A stretch of 64,000 nt of DNA from Nesterenkonia haasae. GTDB lineage: Bacteria; Actinomycetota; Actinomycetes; Actinomycetales; Micrococcaceae. The DNA lies in assembly GCF_010119385.1 (NCBI RefSeq), contig NZ_VFIE01000024.1, positions 25,341 to 89,340 on the forward strand. The letters are read 5' to 3'. Below the pieces are notes generated by a model that saw nothing but the letters and a program-made list of their open reading frames with translations, did no database searches and was not told where the DNA came from. Below, piece by piece: positions 50,745 to 59,191 of this stretch. Both the position numbers and the translations under genes were made by a program. Position 1 is the stretch's first letter. Each line of letters opens with the position of its first letter.

Positions 50745-52136
50745 ATGAGCACATACGCAGTCACAAATCCGAACACCGGCGAAGTCGAAAAGACGTACGA
50801 CTCGCTGACCGCCGAGCAGATTCCGGAGATAGTCGACAATGCCGACCGGGCGTTCCACCAGTGGAGCGAGACCACGGCAGAAGACCGAGCCGCCGTGCTC
50901 AGCAGGGCAGCCGACATCTTTGAATCCCGCGCCGAGGAACTCGCCCACATCATCGGCCGGGAGATGGGCAAACCTCTGAAGCAGGGGATGTCGGAGGTCA
51001 AGAAGGTCGCCTACACTGCCCGCTGGTATTCCAAGAACGGACCCGAGTTCCTCGAGCCCACTGAGCTGCCTGACGCCCAAGGGGCTGACCGCACCTATGT
51101 CAGGCATGATCCCCTCGGCGTTCTCCTAGGCATCATGCCGTGGAATTTCCCGTACAACCAGATTGCACGCTTCGCCATACCCAATCTGATGGTGGGCAAC
51201 GCCATCCTCATGAAGCAGGCAGCCATCTGTCCTGAGTCCTCACAGAAGTTCCAGGAGATTCTTGAGGAAGCTGGCCTGCCCCAAGGGGCATACACCAACC
51301 TGTACCTCAACAGTGGTGACACCGAGGAGGTCCTGCAGGACTTCCGCGTCAAGGGTGTTTCGCTGACAGGTTCAGAGACTGCCGGCGCCTCGGTGGCAGG
51401 ATTGGCGGCCAAGTACCTCAAAAAGTCGGTATTGGAGCTGGGAGGAAATGACCCCGCCGTCGTGCTCGATACCGACGACGTCGCTGCGCTGGCCAAAAAA
51501 CTGGTCACCCTGCGGACTGCCAACGCAGGTCAGGTATGCACCTCTCCGAAGCGCTTCATTGTTGTAGATGACCTCTATGACGAATTCCTCGACGCCACCA
51601 AAAACGCGGTCGAGGCTGTCACCGTGGGTGACTATGACCACCCCGACACTGACATGGGGCCGCTGTCCTCCGAAAGTGCTAGGGATGAGGTGGTGGAGCG
51701 GATTCACCAAGCGGTCAGTGACGGCGCCACCCTGCACTCCGGCGGCGAGAAGCTGGACCGCGACGGTTGGTTCATGTCCCCGGCACTACTGACCGATATC
51801 GAGCTGGACAGCGACCTGGGGTGCAACGAACTGTTCGGCCCGGCGGTCATGGTGTTCAGAGCCGAGGACGAGGCCGACGCGCTGCGGATAGCCAACCACA
51901 CGCAGTACGGCCTCATGGCTTCGGTGTGGACCACCGACGTCGAGCATGGCCAGCAGGTGGCAGAACGGATCAATGCGGGCATGACGTTCGTGAATACCCA
52001 TATGGACTCCAGCCCCGAGTTCCCGTTCGGCGGAATCAACAACTCGGGCTACGGCCGAGAAAACGCCCAGTGGGCACTCCGGGAGTTCACCAACGAACGG
52101 CTAGTCCGCCTCAATAAGCAGGACCTCGGCGGCTAG
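50745..52136 (+). CDS. NAD-dependent succinate-semialdehyde dehydrogenase (GabD/Sad type)
   Basis: The 463-residue enzyme opens with YAVTNPNTGEVEKTYD and carries the class marks GIMPWNFPYNQIARFA, the Glu in VLELGGNDPAVVL and catalytic Cys265 in NAGQVCTSPKRF. It oxidises succinate semialdehyde, and by family also glutarate semialdehyde, to the acid. It could supply the missing step between the GabT at 25404 and the glutarate CoA-transferase, although the two loci are 24 kb apart. The ATG at 50745 gives the usual 460 residues; an upstream extension to 50532 is not supported. Confidence 0.93.
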   Translation: MSTYAVTNPNTGEVEKTYDSLTAEQIPEIVDNADRAFHQWSETTAEDRAAVLSRAADIFESRAEELAHIIGREMGKPLKQGMSEVKKVAYTARWYSKNGPEFLEPTELPDAQGADRTYVRHDPLGVLLGIMPWNFPYNQIARFAIPNLMVGNAILMKQAAICPESSQKFQEILEEAGLPQGAYTNLYLNSGDTEEVLQDFRVKGVSLTGSETAGASVAGLAAKYLKKSVLELGGNDPAVVLDTDDVAALAKKLVTLRTANAGQVCTSPKRFIVVDDLYDEFLDATKNAVEAVTVGDYDHPDTDMGPLSSESARDEVVERIHQAVSDGATLHSGGEKLDRDGWFMSPALLTDIELDSDLGCNELFGPAVMVFRAEDEADALRIANHTQYGLMASVWTTDVEHGQQVAERINAGMTFVNTHMDSSPEFPFGGINNSGYGRENAQWALREFTNERLVRLNKQDLGG

Positions 52137-52303
52137 CTCTCTTCGCGGGGGCCCAACGTCAGGTTTGGACCGGTTGGGCCCTGCGCGGGGCGTCTGCGGC
52201 GTGCTACCAGAACGGTGCTGACCTTCCAGATCAGCAGGATCGTGACGAGCACCAGCAGAGGCCAGCTGAAGGCGTTTATGGTGTGAATGAGTGCCATATC
52301 CAT
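52133..52303 (-). CDS. Small single-pass membrane protein (56 residues)
   Basis: A short frame reads MDMALIHTINAFSWP and continues through a hydrophobic helix of about 20 residues (12-33, PLLVLVTILLIWKV) to a basic-arginine stretch (ARRRR, residues 34-38) and a short polar tail ending in PREES. This is an N-out or N-in single-span layout with positive charges at one end. An AAAGAGGT site lies four bases before the ATG. It follows the Asp23-like gene at 52331 by 27 bases and overlaps the SSADH stop by three bases. Function unknown; it could be a small Asp23-associated anchor. Confidence 0.65.
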   Translation of the reverse strand: MDMALIHTINAFSWPLLVLVTILLIWKVSTVLVARRRRPAQGPTGPNLTLGPREES

Positions 52304-52330
52304 GGGGACCTCTTTAGGTGTGGTGACGCG

Positions 52331-52654
52331 TTACGCGCGCTGAGCGAAAGTGAAATTGAGGTCATGGGTGACGAATGCTTGGCCTAGAATCTTCTCCACA
52401 TTGGCAATGAGCCCCGCCGAAATATGGTCGATCGTTGCAGAAGGATCATCTTCTGGAAGCAGGGTGCACCACAGGTGGAAGACCAGGCTCCCGGGGGGCC
52501 CCGATATCTCGACCACGGCACTGTCGACTTGCCGGTGAGACATGATTCCAGCAGAAGCTGCCTTGGCTACCTGGTCATACCGTCTAGGCTCAAGTGCAAG
52601 AGACTCTGCACTGTCATCATGCACCACTTCACCTGAAGTACCGTGCATATCCAT
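52331..52654 (-). CDS. Asp23/AmaP-like small protein
   Basis: The 107-residue protein has a polar N-terminal tail and an alpha-beta segment (RRYDQVAKAASAGIMSHRQVDSAVVEISG to NVEKILGQAFVTHDLNF) that resembles the Asp23/Gls24 domain or the C-terminal half of AmaP. Such proteins coat the membrane and respond to envelope stress. No canonical asp23 gene is adjacent, so this may be a divergent stand-alone form. The ATG at 52654 follows CAGGAG; a frame to 52714 is less likely. It sits with the 56-residue membrane protein. Confidence 0.6.
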   Translation of the reverse strand: MDMHGTSGEVVHDDSAESLALEPRRYDQVAKAASAGIMSHRQVDSAVVEISGPPGSLVFHLWCTLLPEDDPSATIDHISAGLIANVEKILGQAFVTHDLNFTFAQRA

Positions 52655-52737
52655 CCTGAGCTCCTGACGTATTTCAAAGGTTCCACCTGAGATGCATCTC
52701 CGCGAAGTGCCCAACGATCAGGACCAACAACAAGTAC

Positions 52738-52778
52738 AACTTTGGTATATTTAGACTGTATAACAGTTAGCCAAAGTT
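52738..52778. promoter_or_regulatory. AT-rich promoter region of MarR with inverted repeats
   Basis: AACTTTGG (52738-52745) and CCAAAGTT (52771-52778) form an 8-bp inverted repeat, and between them ACTGT-ATA-ACAGT is a second palindrome. The region to 52810 is markedly AT-rich and ends with TATAAA just before the ribosome site of the MarR gene. This is a typical layout for an autoregulated MarR promoter. Confidence 0.5.
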
Positions 52779-52821
52779 AAGCAAAATGTTGGAATTATTA
52801 TTTATAAAATAGGGGGTGCGC

Positions 52822-53406
52822 ATGGGCCGCGAGACACTGCCCTCACCGCAGGGCAGCCCGCCCTCCGATGAGTCTGCTCCCTCTGTCGTGGAGCTCCTGG
52901 TTCTCCCACCATCCGAAGACTCTCCCGGCAGTGGCTACTGGTACACGAGAAATCCGGATTCACTCGCCTCGGTGGATCTCCTCAGCCTGCTCCGGAAATA
53001 CCGTGCCGCAGAGAGGGCCATGCGCGCCCGCATCCGCAAATCCATGGACATGGGTGAAACTGACTTAGCTGCCCTCACATTCCTCGTTCGGCAGCGCTCA
53101 GCCGGCAAAACCTGCCGGCAGCGCGATCTCGCCCACGCACTCAACATGACTGCTGCCTCGACCAGTGTCCTTGTCGATCGGCTCAGCCGTGAGGGGTACC
53201 TTCGCCGTATCCCTCACCCAGAAGATCGGCGCTCAGTCGGCCTGGAGGTCCTGGAAGAAACTGACCGTGCCGTCAAAGCAACACTGGGCGGGCTTCACAC
53301 GCGCATGATCCACGCAGCAGAATCTCTGACCGACGCCGAGCGTGCCGGCGCAGCCAAGTTCCTCTCCGGCCTCATCCACAGTGTCCGCGGAGACGCCGAC
53401 CAATAG
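52822..53406 (+). CDS. MarR-family transcriptional regulator
   Basis: The 194-residue regulator has an unusual 50-residue N-terminal extension and then a MarR winged helix (about residues 55-165) with TCRQRDLAHALNMTAASTSVLVDRLSREGYLRR and the wing HPEDRRSVGLEV. MarR proteins sense phenolics, oxidants or drugs and repress nearby genes. The ATG at 52822 has AGGGGG five bases upstream; the GTG at 52816 is the alternative. A divergent small-protein operon and the small multidrug export gene downstream are candidate targets. Confidence 0.88.
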   Translation: MGRETLPSPQGSPPSDESAPSVVELLVLPPSEDSPGSGYWYTRNPDSLASVDLLSLLRKYRAAERAMRARIRKSMDMGETDLAALTFLVRQRSAGKTCRQRDLAHALNMTAASTSVLVDRLSREGYLRRIPHPEDRRSVGLEVLEETDRAVKATLGGLHTRMIHAAESLTDAERAGAAKFLSGLIHSVRGDADQ

Positions 53407-53542
53407 GCTCTACCCAGCCCGACAGCGATCCGCAGGTCATCTCAGTCATGCTTAAGGCTGAGAGCACATGTGCACTCCGACAAAGCAGAGATAGGCCTCA
53501 GGGAGGACGCCGCCACTGCCGGGATCGGGAAGACTGGAGCCC

Positions 53543-54133
53543 ATGTTAGAGACTCTCCCCGCACTCACCGAAACCTTGTCCGCACTGTCACTCGCCCAGG
53601 GTGCCGAGGTCGACCCGACCGAGGTGATCCTCCCTGAAGACTCCTTGGTGGGCCGCATGCGGAGCTGGACAGACGAACTACCCGAGACTCTACAGTGGCT
53701 GGGCATCATCGCCATCTCCGCCATCCCGTTCGTCGAATCGTTCTTCGGCGCCTTTATCGGTGTCGTGATCGGCATGCCTCTATGGATGGCCCTGATTGCG
53801 GCGATCATCGGCAATATGCTCTCTCTGGCCGTGGTGGTCTACGGCGCCCACTGGATCCGCGCCTCCGTCCTCAAACGAAAGCCGCCTAAGGAGCTCAGTG
53901 ACTCCCAGCGGAAACGCCGCGCCAAAGCTCAGCGACTCTTCGACAAATTCGGCATCCCCGGGGTGTCCCTATTGGGACCCTTGGCGCTGCCCAGCCAGTT
54001 CACCGCACCACTGATGGTCTCTTTCGGCGCCAACCGGAACCTCGTCATGATCTGGATGTTCGTTTCCGTCACCGTGTGGGGAACCGGCTTCGCACTGCTT
54101 GGAGTGGGATTCCTCAACCTCCTCTCGGCCTGA
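53543..54133 (+). CDS. Small multidrug export family protein (Sm_multidrug_ex)
   Basis: The 196-residue membrane protein belongs to the COG2426-type group. Family marks are AISAIPFVESFFGAFIGVVIGMPLWMALIAAIIGN and FGIPGVSLLGPLALPSQFTAPLMVSFGANR. About four membrane segments are visible, with a long polar N-terminal part (residues 1-45). The name rests on one characterised relative; transport is not proven. GGAGCCC precedes the ATG. It follows MarR by 136 bases, so regulation by it is possible. Confidence 0.82.
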   Translation: MLETLPALTETLSALSLAQGAEVDPTEVILPEDSLVGRMRSWTDELPETLQWLGIIAISAIPFVESFFGAFIGVVIGMPLWMALIAAIIGNMLSLAVVVYGAHWIRASVLKRKPPKELSDSQRKRRAKAQRLFDKFGIPGVSLLGPLALPSQFTAPLMVSFGANRNLVMIWMFVSVTVWGTGFALLGVGFLNLLSA

Positions 54134-54145
54134 ACCGCCGAAGAG

Positions 54146-55261
54146 TCACTCCTGCTCGCTGTCCCGGGGGTAGCGCTGCATCTCACGTGAGCCCTGCGTC
54201 AGGTTCTTCAGGTCGGCGTCATCATCAAAATTGGAGCCGATAGCCCCAGCGACTGTTCCCATAGAGGCCGACAACCAAGCAATCTCCACGTAGCTGGCCA
54301 AAGTCGCCTCATCGCCGATGGTTTCTCCGAGAAACTCCGGGTCAATGAGCAGCAGTCCCACTGCCAGGATGGACCCGAACAGGAGCAGATAGAGGATTCC
54401 GACGCTGACGATCAGACTGAGGATGGTGGAGAGGTTGTACATGAATGCCTCCCGCTTGCCACCCGGGCCTGCGCGGTCCCACAACCGGTTGGAGAGTATG
54501 AGCCAGGAGACCATCACCGCAACGGCGATCAGCGACACTCCTGCCAGGCGCCATTGGGGCAGGAAGGTGGCCATCTCCCAGATGGTTGAGAAGAAGATGC
54601 CGAAAGCGCCGGTAGCGGCAGCAGCGGAGAACACGCCAGAGAGCTTCGGCAGAGACCACAGCGGCTCATTATTGGCGACCATCCCCAGTGTGGTCCAGGC
54701 GCGACCCGGAGTGAACCGCGGCACAGTGGTGTACACGGTGTCCTCGCCCTCCTGATCCTCCACGCGCGAGGACCTGCCGGCGTGTGTCACTACATCTTCG
54801 GCACTGTGGTTGCGCAACGCCTCCAAACACGTGCGGAGTTCTCGCACCAAGCACTGCCGCACCCTGAGCGGACCCAGGGCCGGCAGTGAAATGATCGCCA
54901 GAGAGTCTGTGAAGTGCAGCTCAGCGCGCTTGGGGCGCTTACCCGCCATACGCGGAATTTCAGTCACGACCACACTGAAGTCGGCGTCGTCGTCCCGTAC
55001 CCAGTTCTTGACTTCATCGAGGTCGAGTGTGGCGTCCTTACGGAGCGGAATAAGGGCCCGCTTATGCACGATGTTCAGTTCCGAACTCCACTCCGCCTCC
55101 TCACCGGATGAGGCGTCCAACTCCTCGAGTGTGCGGCGGACCCACATAGACGTCCGCCCGGGATCGGAGTAGATGGCTACAGCGGGCCCAGTGGCGCTTC
55201 CTTCCGAATGGTGATCCTCTTGAGTGGAGGCGCCATTCCTCGCAGTATGTTCGTCAAGCAT
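54146..55261 (-). CDS. Conserved membrane protein with soluble N-terminal domain
   Basis: The 371-residue protein has a soluble N-terminal half (to about residue 165, with DADFSVVVTEIPRMAGKRPKRAELHF) followed by four hydrophobic segments and an acidic C-terminal tail. In related actinobacteria the family has been mislabelled as a methylene-THF dehydrogenase; there is no support for that here. A perfect TATAAT on the minus strand at 55274-55269 lies exactly seven bases before the ATG at 55261, so translation probably begins at the first base of a leaderless mRNA. Longer starts (55303 GTG, 55270 ATG) would lie over this promoter element. Confidence 0.7.
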   Translation of the reverse strand: MLDEHTARNGASTQEDHHSEGSATGPAVAIYSDPGRTSMWVRRTLEELDASSGEEAEWSSELNIVHKRALIPLRKDATLDLDEVKNWVRDDDADFSVVVTEIPRMAGKRPKRAELHFTDSLAIISLPALGPLRVRQCLVRELRTCLEALRNHSAEDVVTHAGRSSRVEDQEGEDTVYTTVPRFTPGRAWTTLGMVANNEPLWSLPKLSGVFSAAAATGAFGIFFSTIWEMATFLPQWRLAGVSLIAVAVMVSWLILSNRLWDRAGPGGKREAFMYNLSTILSLIVSVGILYLLLFGSILAVGLLLIDPEFLGETIGDEATLASYVEIAWLSASMGTVAGAIGSNFDDDADLKNLTQGSREMQRYPRDSEQE

Positions 55262-55268
55262 GCTCGGC

Positions 55269-55274
55269 ATTATA
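55269..55274 (-). promoter_or_regulatory. TATAAT element of a leaderless transcript
   Basis: TATAAT on the minus strand ends seven bases before the ATG at 55261, which places the expected transcription start on the A of ATG. No good -35 lies 17 bases upstream, as is common in actinobacterial promoters. Confidence 0.5.
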
Positions 55275-55327
55275 TGAAAATGCGCCTGGGGTTCCCTGGA
55301 CACCAGCTCAACGATGGCCCCGGGAAG

Positions 55328-56404
55328 CTACTCCAGATCGTTGAGCTGCTCGAGTACAAGCGGCTTGACCTTGGTGCCGTAAAGCTCAATGGCGTTCATC
55401 ATATGCTCGTGAGCCAATGAACCATTGCCGTACTTCAGACCGAAGCGCGTGATGCCGAGCTGCTTCTTGGTCCGCACGATCTTCGCCGCAACTGTCTCTG
55501 GTGAACCGACGAACAGCGCGCCGTGGGCGATCTCCTGCTCGTACTGCTCACGCGACGGATACCCGTTGCCCCATCCGCGCTCCTGACCGAGCTTGTGCAT
55601 CGAGTCTGCCCACGAGGGATAGAAAATGTCCTGCGCCTGTTGATCGGTCTCGGCAATGAAACCGTGAGAATGTGACGCCACCCTGAAATCCTGGCCATGA
55701 CCGAACTGCTCCAGTGCGCGATAGTAGAGATCAACCATCGGAGCGAAGCGATGGGGAGCCCCGCCGATAATCGCCAGTTCCAGGCCAACCCCGTGCCGAG
55801 CTGCCCTGACCACTGAGTTGGGTGTTCCGCCGACGGCAATCCAGGTCGGCAGCCCGTGGTCATGGTTGGTCTTGGGGTAGATTTCAGCGTCCTGCAGACC
55901 GGCCCGCGTCTCCCCGTGCCAGGTGATCGGGCCCTCTCCCCGCAGCGTGGTGAAGAGATCCACCTTCTCCTCAAACAACTTCTCGTACTCGGAAAGGTCG
56001 TAGCCGAAGAGCGGGTAGGACTCGATGAAGCTGCCGCGGCCCAGTGAAACTTCGGCGCGGCCGCCGGTGAGGCCGTCAATGGTGGCGAACCGCTGATAGA
56101 CCCTGACTGGATCGTCCGAGGAGAGCACAGTCACCGCTGAGATCAGCTTGATCCGCTCAGTGGCTGCCCCGGCCGCAGCCAGGACCACGTCAGGTGCCGA
56201 AATGGCATAGTCCGGCCGGTGATGCTCGCCGATACCGACGACGTCGATACCAACTTTGTCCGCCAGCACCACCTCATCCAGGACGTTGCGCAGGACCTCA
56301 GGCTGGGAAAGCTCACGGGAGCCATCCGGCGTCTTGGTCACATCGCCGAAAGTGTGGATGCCGAACTCGAATGCGTCGCTGTAGCGCTCAGTGCTGATAC
56401 TCAT
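55328..56404 (-). CDS. LLM-class flavin-dependent oxidoreductase (luciferase-like)
   Basis: The 358-residue protein has the bacterial-luciferase TIM-barrel fold: FEFGIHTFGDVTKTPDGSRE, VVGIGEHHRPDYAISAP and FATIDGLTGGRAEVSLGRGSFIESYPLFGYDLSEYE. Members use FMN or F420 with molecular oxygen, or transfer hydride. The exact reaction is unknown. ATG at 56404 has GAGGTG three bases upstream; a GTG at 56410 is less likely. A perfect 12-bp palindrome at 56440-56451 in front could be a MarR-type operator. Confidence 0.9.
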   Translation of the reverse strand: MSISTERYSDAFEFGIHTFGDVTKTPDGSRELSQPEVLRNVLDEVVLADKVGIDVVGIGEHHRPDYAISAPDVVLAAAGAATERIKLISAVTVLSSDDPVRVYQRFATIDGLTGGRAEVSLGRGSFIESYPLFGYDLSEYEKLFEEKVDLFTTLRGEGPITWHGETRAGLQDAEIYPKTNHDHGLPTWIAVGGTPNSVVRAARHGVGLELAIIGGAPHRFAPMVDLYYRALEQFGHGQDFRVASHSHGFIAETDQQAQDIFYPSWADSMHKLGQERGWGNGYPSREQYEQEIAHGALFVGSPETVAAKIVRTKKQLGITRFGLKYGNGSLAHEHMMNAIELYGTKVKPLVLEQLNDLE

Positions 56405-56439
56405 GACCACCTCAACCCCAATCCTACCCAGGTAATTCC

Positions 56440-56451
56440 TTCAAATTTGAA
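56440..56451. promoter_or_regulatory. 12-bp palindrome upstream of the LLM gene
   Basis: TTCAAATTTGAA is a perfect palindrome lying 36 bases before the LLM start, next to an AATAAAA stretch. It has the size and symmetry of a MarR or OhrR binding site, and a MarR gene is 3 kb away. No second copy was noticed nearby. Confidence 0.4.
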
Positions 56452-56645
56452 ATAAAACTGTGATGCGGCCCACTGGGAACTTTCAAGCACCTTCTGAAGA
56501 GGACATGACAACACCTTTTCGAACGTACCCGAGCGCATAGCGCGCGGTAAAAGCGACGACCCAGGGTAATCCATCGCACATAGCGACCAACTGCGAGTGC
56601 AGCCGGATGGTGGTGACCCTCCGCAGCGGACCGTAAGCTGGGGCC

Positions 56646-58292
56646 ATGACGCAGCATGCTGCCATTGTCGGATCCGGACCCAACGGGCTGACCGCCGCCT
56701 GCACCCTGGCTCGTGCGGGGTGGAAGGTCACCGTCTATGAGGCAGCAGACCTGCCCGGTGGGGCTGCACGCTCAGCTGAACTCTTCGGCCCGGGGCTGAT
56801 CAGCGACCTGGGCTCGAGTGTTCATCCCCTCACCGCAGCATCCATCGCGTATGCCTCGATCCTGGGTACTGATGCCTCCGCGGGGGGCATCGACTACGCC
56901 CACCCCCCAATAGCTGCCGCCCACCCATTAGATGACGACGACGCCTCCCCCGCACTGCTGCACCGCTCGCTTGAGCGAACTGCGGACGAGCTGGGCGAGG
57001 ACGCGGAGCTGTGGCGCTGGGTCATAGGGCCCCTGGTGAACAATTGGGATGCGGTGCGGGATGCGATCTTCACTCCACCCAGCCGCCCCTTTACCGGACT
57101 CACGCCCTCGGGCGAACCTGGCCAGCAGTGGACCCCACGCGGCATCGCGGAGGCGGTCAAGGCGACCGCATCTGCAGGAATCGAACGCGGCGTAGCTTTC
57201 GCCCAATTCGGATCGGTCGGAGCCATGCCAGCCCGGAACATGATGCGCAGCTTCAAAACCGCACGGGGACGGGCACTGTTCGCCGGGCTGGCCGCACACT
57301 CAACGGGACCGCTCACCCGCCCGCTGACATCAGCATTCGGGGTGATCCTCGGGGCTGCCGCCCATACCGTGGGGTGGCCAGTGATCCGCGGCGGATCGCA
57401 GAACCTGGTTGAGGCCCTCACGGCGGAGCTTCACGCCCACGGCGGCGAGATCATCACCGACTTCCAGGTCGAGGCCATCAAGGACGTGCCGCTTCCCGGT
57501 CTCAGATTCGGCGTCCGAAAGAACCTCAAGCGCCGCGGGTACCGAATTGAAGGTGTGCGTGCCGGTCATCGCGGCCATAGGCGGCGTACCGGTGAAGAGG
57601 TCGCTGACGTCGTCGTTCTGGATCTCACACCCAAGCAGATGCTCCAGCTTGAAGGGTTGCACCTCACCGACCGGGTGACGCGGCGGATGAAGCGCTGGCA
57701 ATACGGGCCCGGAGTGGTCAAGATCGACTACCTGGTGGATGGGCCCATTCCATGGGAGCGGGACGTGCTCGCAACTGCGGGAACCGTTCACCTGGGCGGC
57801 AGCGCGGAACAAATCACCTCAAGTGAGGCCGCCGCAAACACCGGTGTTCTCCCGGGCCGTCCGTATGTGCTGCTTGCCCAGCCCAGCGCCGCCGACGACT
57901 CCCGAACGCCAGACCACCGGACCATCAGCTGGGCCTACGCCCATGTGCCGGCCGGGCTCGATGCCGACGGCACAGCCCGCGCGGCGACGCTCATTGAGCG
58001 GGAAATCAGCAGATTCGCTCCACAGTTCTCGGAGTCGGTATTGGATCGGAAAGTGTGGGGGCCCGCGGATATGGAAGCCTGGAACGCGAATCTCGTGGGC
58101 GGCAGTGTCAGTGCTGGCCTGGCCACTGTCGGACAGACTTTCTCCGGTCCAGCCAGCCTACGCAGGCCCTACTCGGCGGGCATGGAGGGCGTCTACACCT
58201 GCTCTGCCGCCACCCCTCCGGGCGGTGGTGCCCACGGAATGGCGGGCTACAACGCAGCGCGGGCAGTCCTTAGCGAGACTCACTCCCTTTAG
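56646..58292 (+). CDS. FAD-dependent phytoene-desaturase-like oxidoreductase
   Basis: The 548-residue flavoprotein opens with the dinucleotide-binding motif IVGSGPNGLTAACTLARAGWKVTVYEA followed by LPGGAARSAEL and has a C-terminal FAD-contact segment, STPGGGAHGMAGYNAA-like. It belongs to the carotenoid desaturase/amine oxidase superfamily (NAD(P)/FAD oxidoreductases) but sits alone, without crt genes, so a carotenoid function is unproven. The ATG at 56646 is preceded by GGGGCC. The gene converges on lysE with eight bases between stops. Confidence 0.88.
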   Translation: MTQHAAIVGSGPNGLTAACTLARAGWKVTVYEAADLPGGAARSAELFGPGLISDLGSSVHPLTAASIAYASILGTDASAGGIDYAHPPIAAAHPLDDDDASPALLHRSLERTADELGEDAELWRWVIGPLVNNWDAVRDAIFTPPSRPFTGLTPSGEPGQQWTPRGIAEAVKATASAGIERGVAFAQFGSVGAMPARNMMRSFKTARGRALFAGLAAHSTGPLTRPLTSAFGVILGAAAHTVGWPVIRGGSQNLVEALTAELHAHGGEIITDFQVEAIKDVPLPGLRFGVRKNLKRRGYRIEGVRAGHRGHRRRTGEEVADVVVLDLTPKQMLQLEGLHLTDRVTRRMKRWQYGPGVVKIDYLVDGPIPWERDVLATAGTVHLGGSAEQITSSEAAANTGVLPGRPYVLLAQPSAADDSRTPDHRTISWAYAHVPAGLDADGTARAATLIEREISRFAPQFSESVLDRKVWGPADMEAWNANLVGGSVSAGLATVGQTFSGPASLRRPYSAGMEGVYTCSAATPPGGGAHGMAGYNAARAVLSETHSL

Positions 58293-58300
58293 GCCCCAGT

Positions 58301-59077
58301 CTAGAACCCGGTGAAGGCAAGCACTCCAGCCACGGCCAACATGGTCAGTCCGACCACCACGTCGATGATCTGCCAAGTTCGCGGGCGGCTCAGCAGCTTC
58401 GCCAGCATCGCGGATCCGCCTGCCAGCAGGTTCAGCCAGATCACCGAGGCAAGCACCGCGCCGGTGGCGAACCACCATTTGTCGGGGCCGAATGCGTTGG
58501 CCATAGTGCCCAGCACCACCAGGGAATCCACCCAGGCATGCGGGTTCAGAATGCTCAGCATCAGTCCGGTGGCGGCCACGGTGGTGACTTTTGAGACGTT
58601 AGTGACGTTGACCTTCTGGCGGGTCCGGGTTGCCGTGGTCCCCTGCTCAGAGTCGGTGGACACTGCGGGAAGCTCCGAGGTCATTGCCACGTGGACGGAA
58701 TCACTCGAACTCTGCTCCGGAAGGACTTCACCGCCACCACCTGGAAAGTGGATTCCTGACTCCTTTGACGGGGTGTCAACCGCGGGGGCACCCGTGGCTT
58801 TGTACGCCGAACGGAAGGACTTGAAAGCGAACCACGCAAGGTAGGCCACTCCCACCCAGCGGATCACATCCAGCAGCCAGGGCGCGTGATCGAGCACGAC
58901 GCCGACGCCGGCGGTCCCTGCCACGATGAGCACAATATCGCCGATCAGACAGCAGAAGGCTGCGAGAGCGACGCGGTCGCGACGCAGCCCTTGGCGCAGA
59001 AGCCAGGCGCTCTGCGGGCCGATGGCGACGATAAGCGCCATGGTGGTCAGCAGTCCGGTGAGCAACACAGTAAGCAT
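58301..59077 (-). CDS. lysE: LysE/ArgO-type amino acid exporter
   Basis: The 258-residue transporter has about five to six membrane helices and the LysE family opening VALIVAIGPQSAWLLRQGLRRDRV-like, with ICLIGDIVLI, plus a C-terminal LNPHAWVDSLVVLG. It exports basic amino acids such as lysine and arginine using the proton gradient. The central polar loop (residues 93-160) is about 60 residues longer than in typical LysE proteins of 200-235 residues. The gene is divergent from a LysR regulator, the classic lysE/lysG arrangement in actinobacteria. Confidence 0.92.
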   Translation of the reverse strand: MLTVLLTGLLTTMALIVAIGPQSAWLLRQGLRRDRVALAAFCCLIGDIVLIVAGTAGVGVVLDHAPWLLDVIRWVGVAYLAWFAFKSFRSAYKATGAPAVDTPSKESGIHFPGGGGEVLPEQSSSDSVHVAMTSELPAVSTDSEQGTTATRTRQKVNVTNVSKVTTVAATGLMLSILNPHAWVDSLVVLGTMANAFGPDKWWFATGAVLASVIWLNLLAGGSAMLAKLLSRPRTWQIIDVVVGLTMLAVAGVLAFTGF

Positions 59078-59123
59078 GCTCCCAGTCTGCGGTGATCAGC
59101 GTATCCGCACCAGCGCAATATTC

Positions 59124-59146
59124 TTCATTCAATGAAGCTATGCTTC
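59124..59146. promoter_or_regulatory. Candidate LysG operator between lysE and lysG
   Basis: TTCATT-C-AATGAA (59124-59136) is a perfect palindrome and overlaps GAAGC-TAT-GCTTC (59134-59146). Both lie between the two divergent starts, at the position where LysG binds to activate lysE. Confidence 0.55.
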
Positions 59147-59191
59147 AGATAGTGCTGGACATATTGAGCGTGAGTAGAAGGTGAGAAGACC

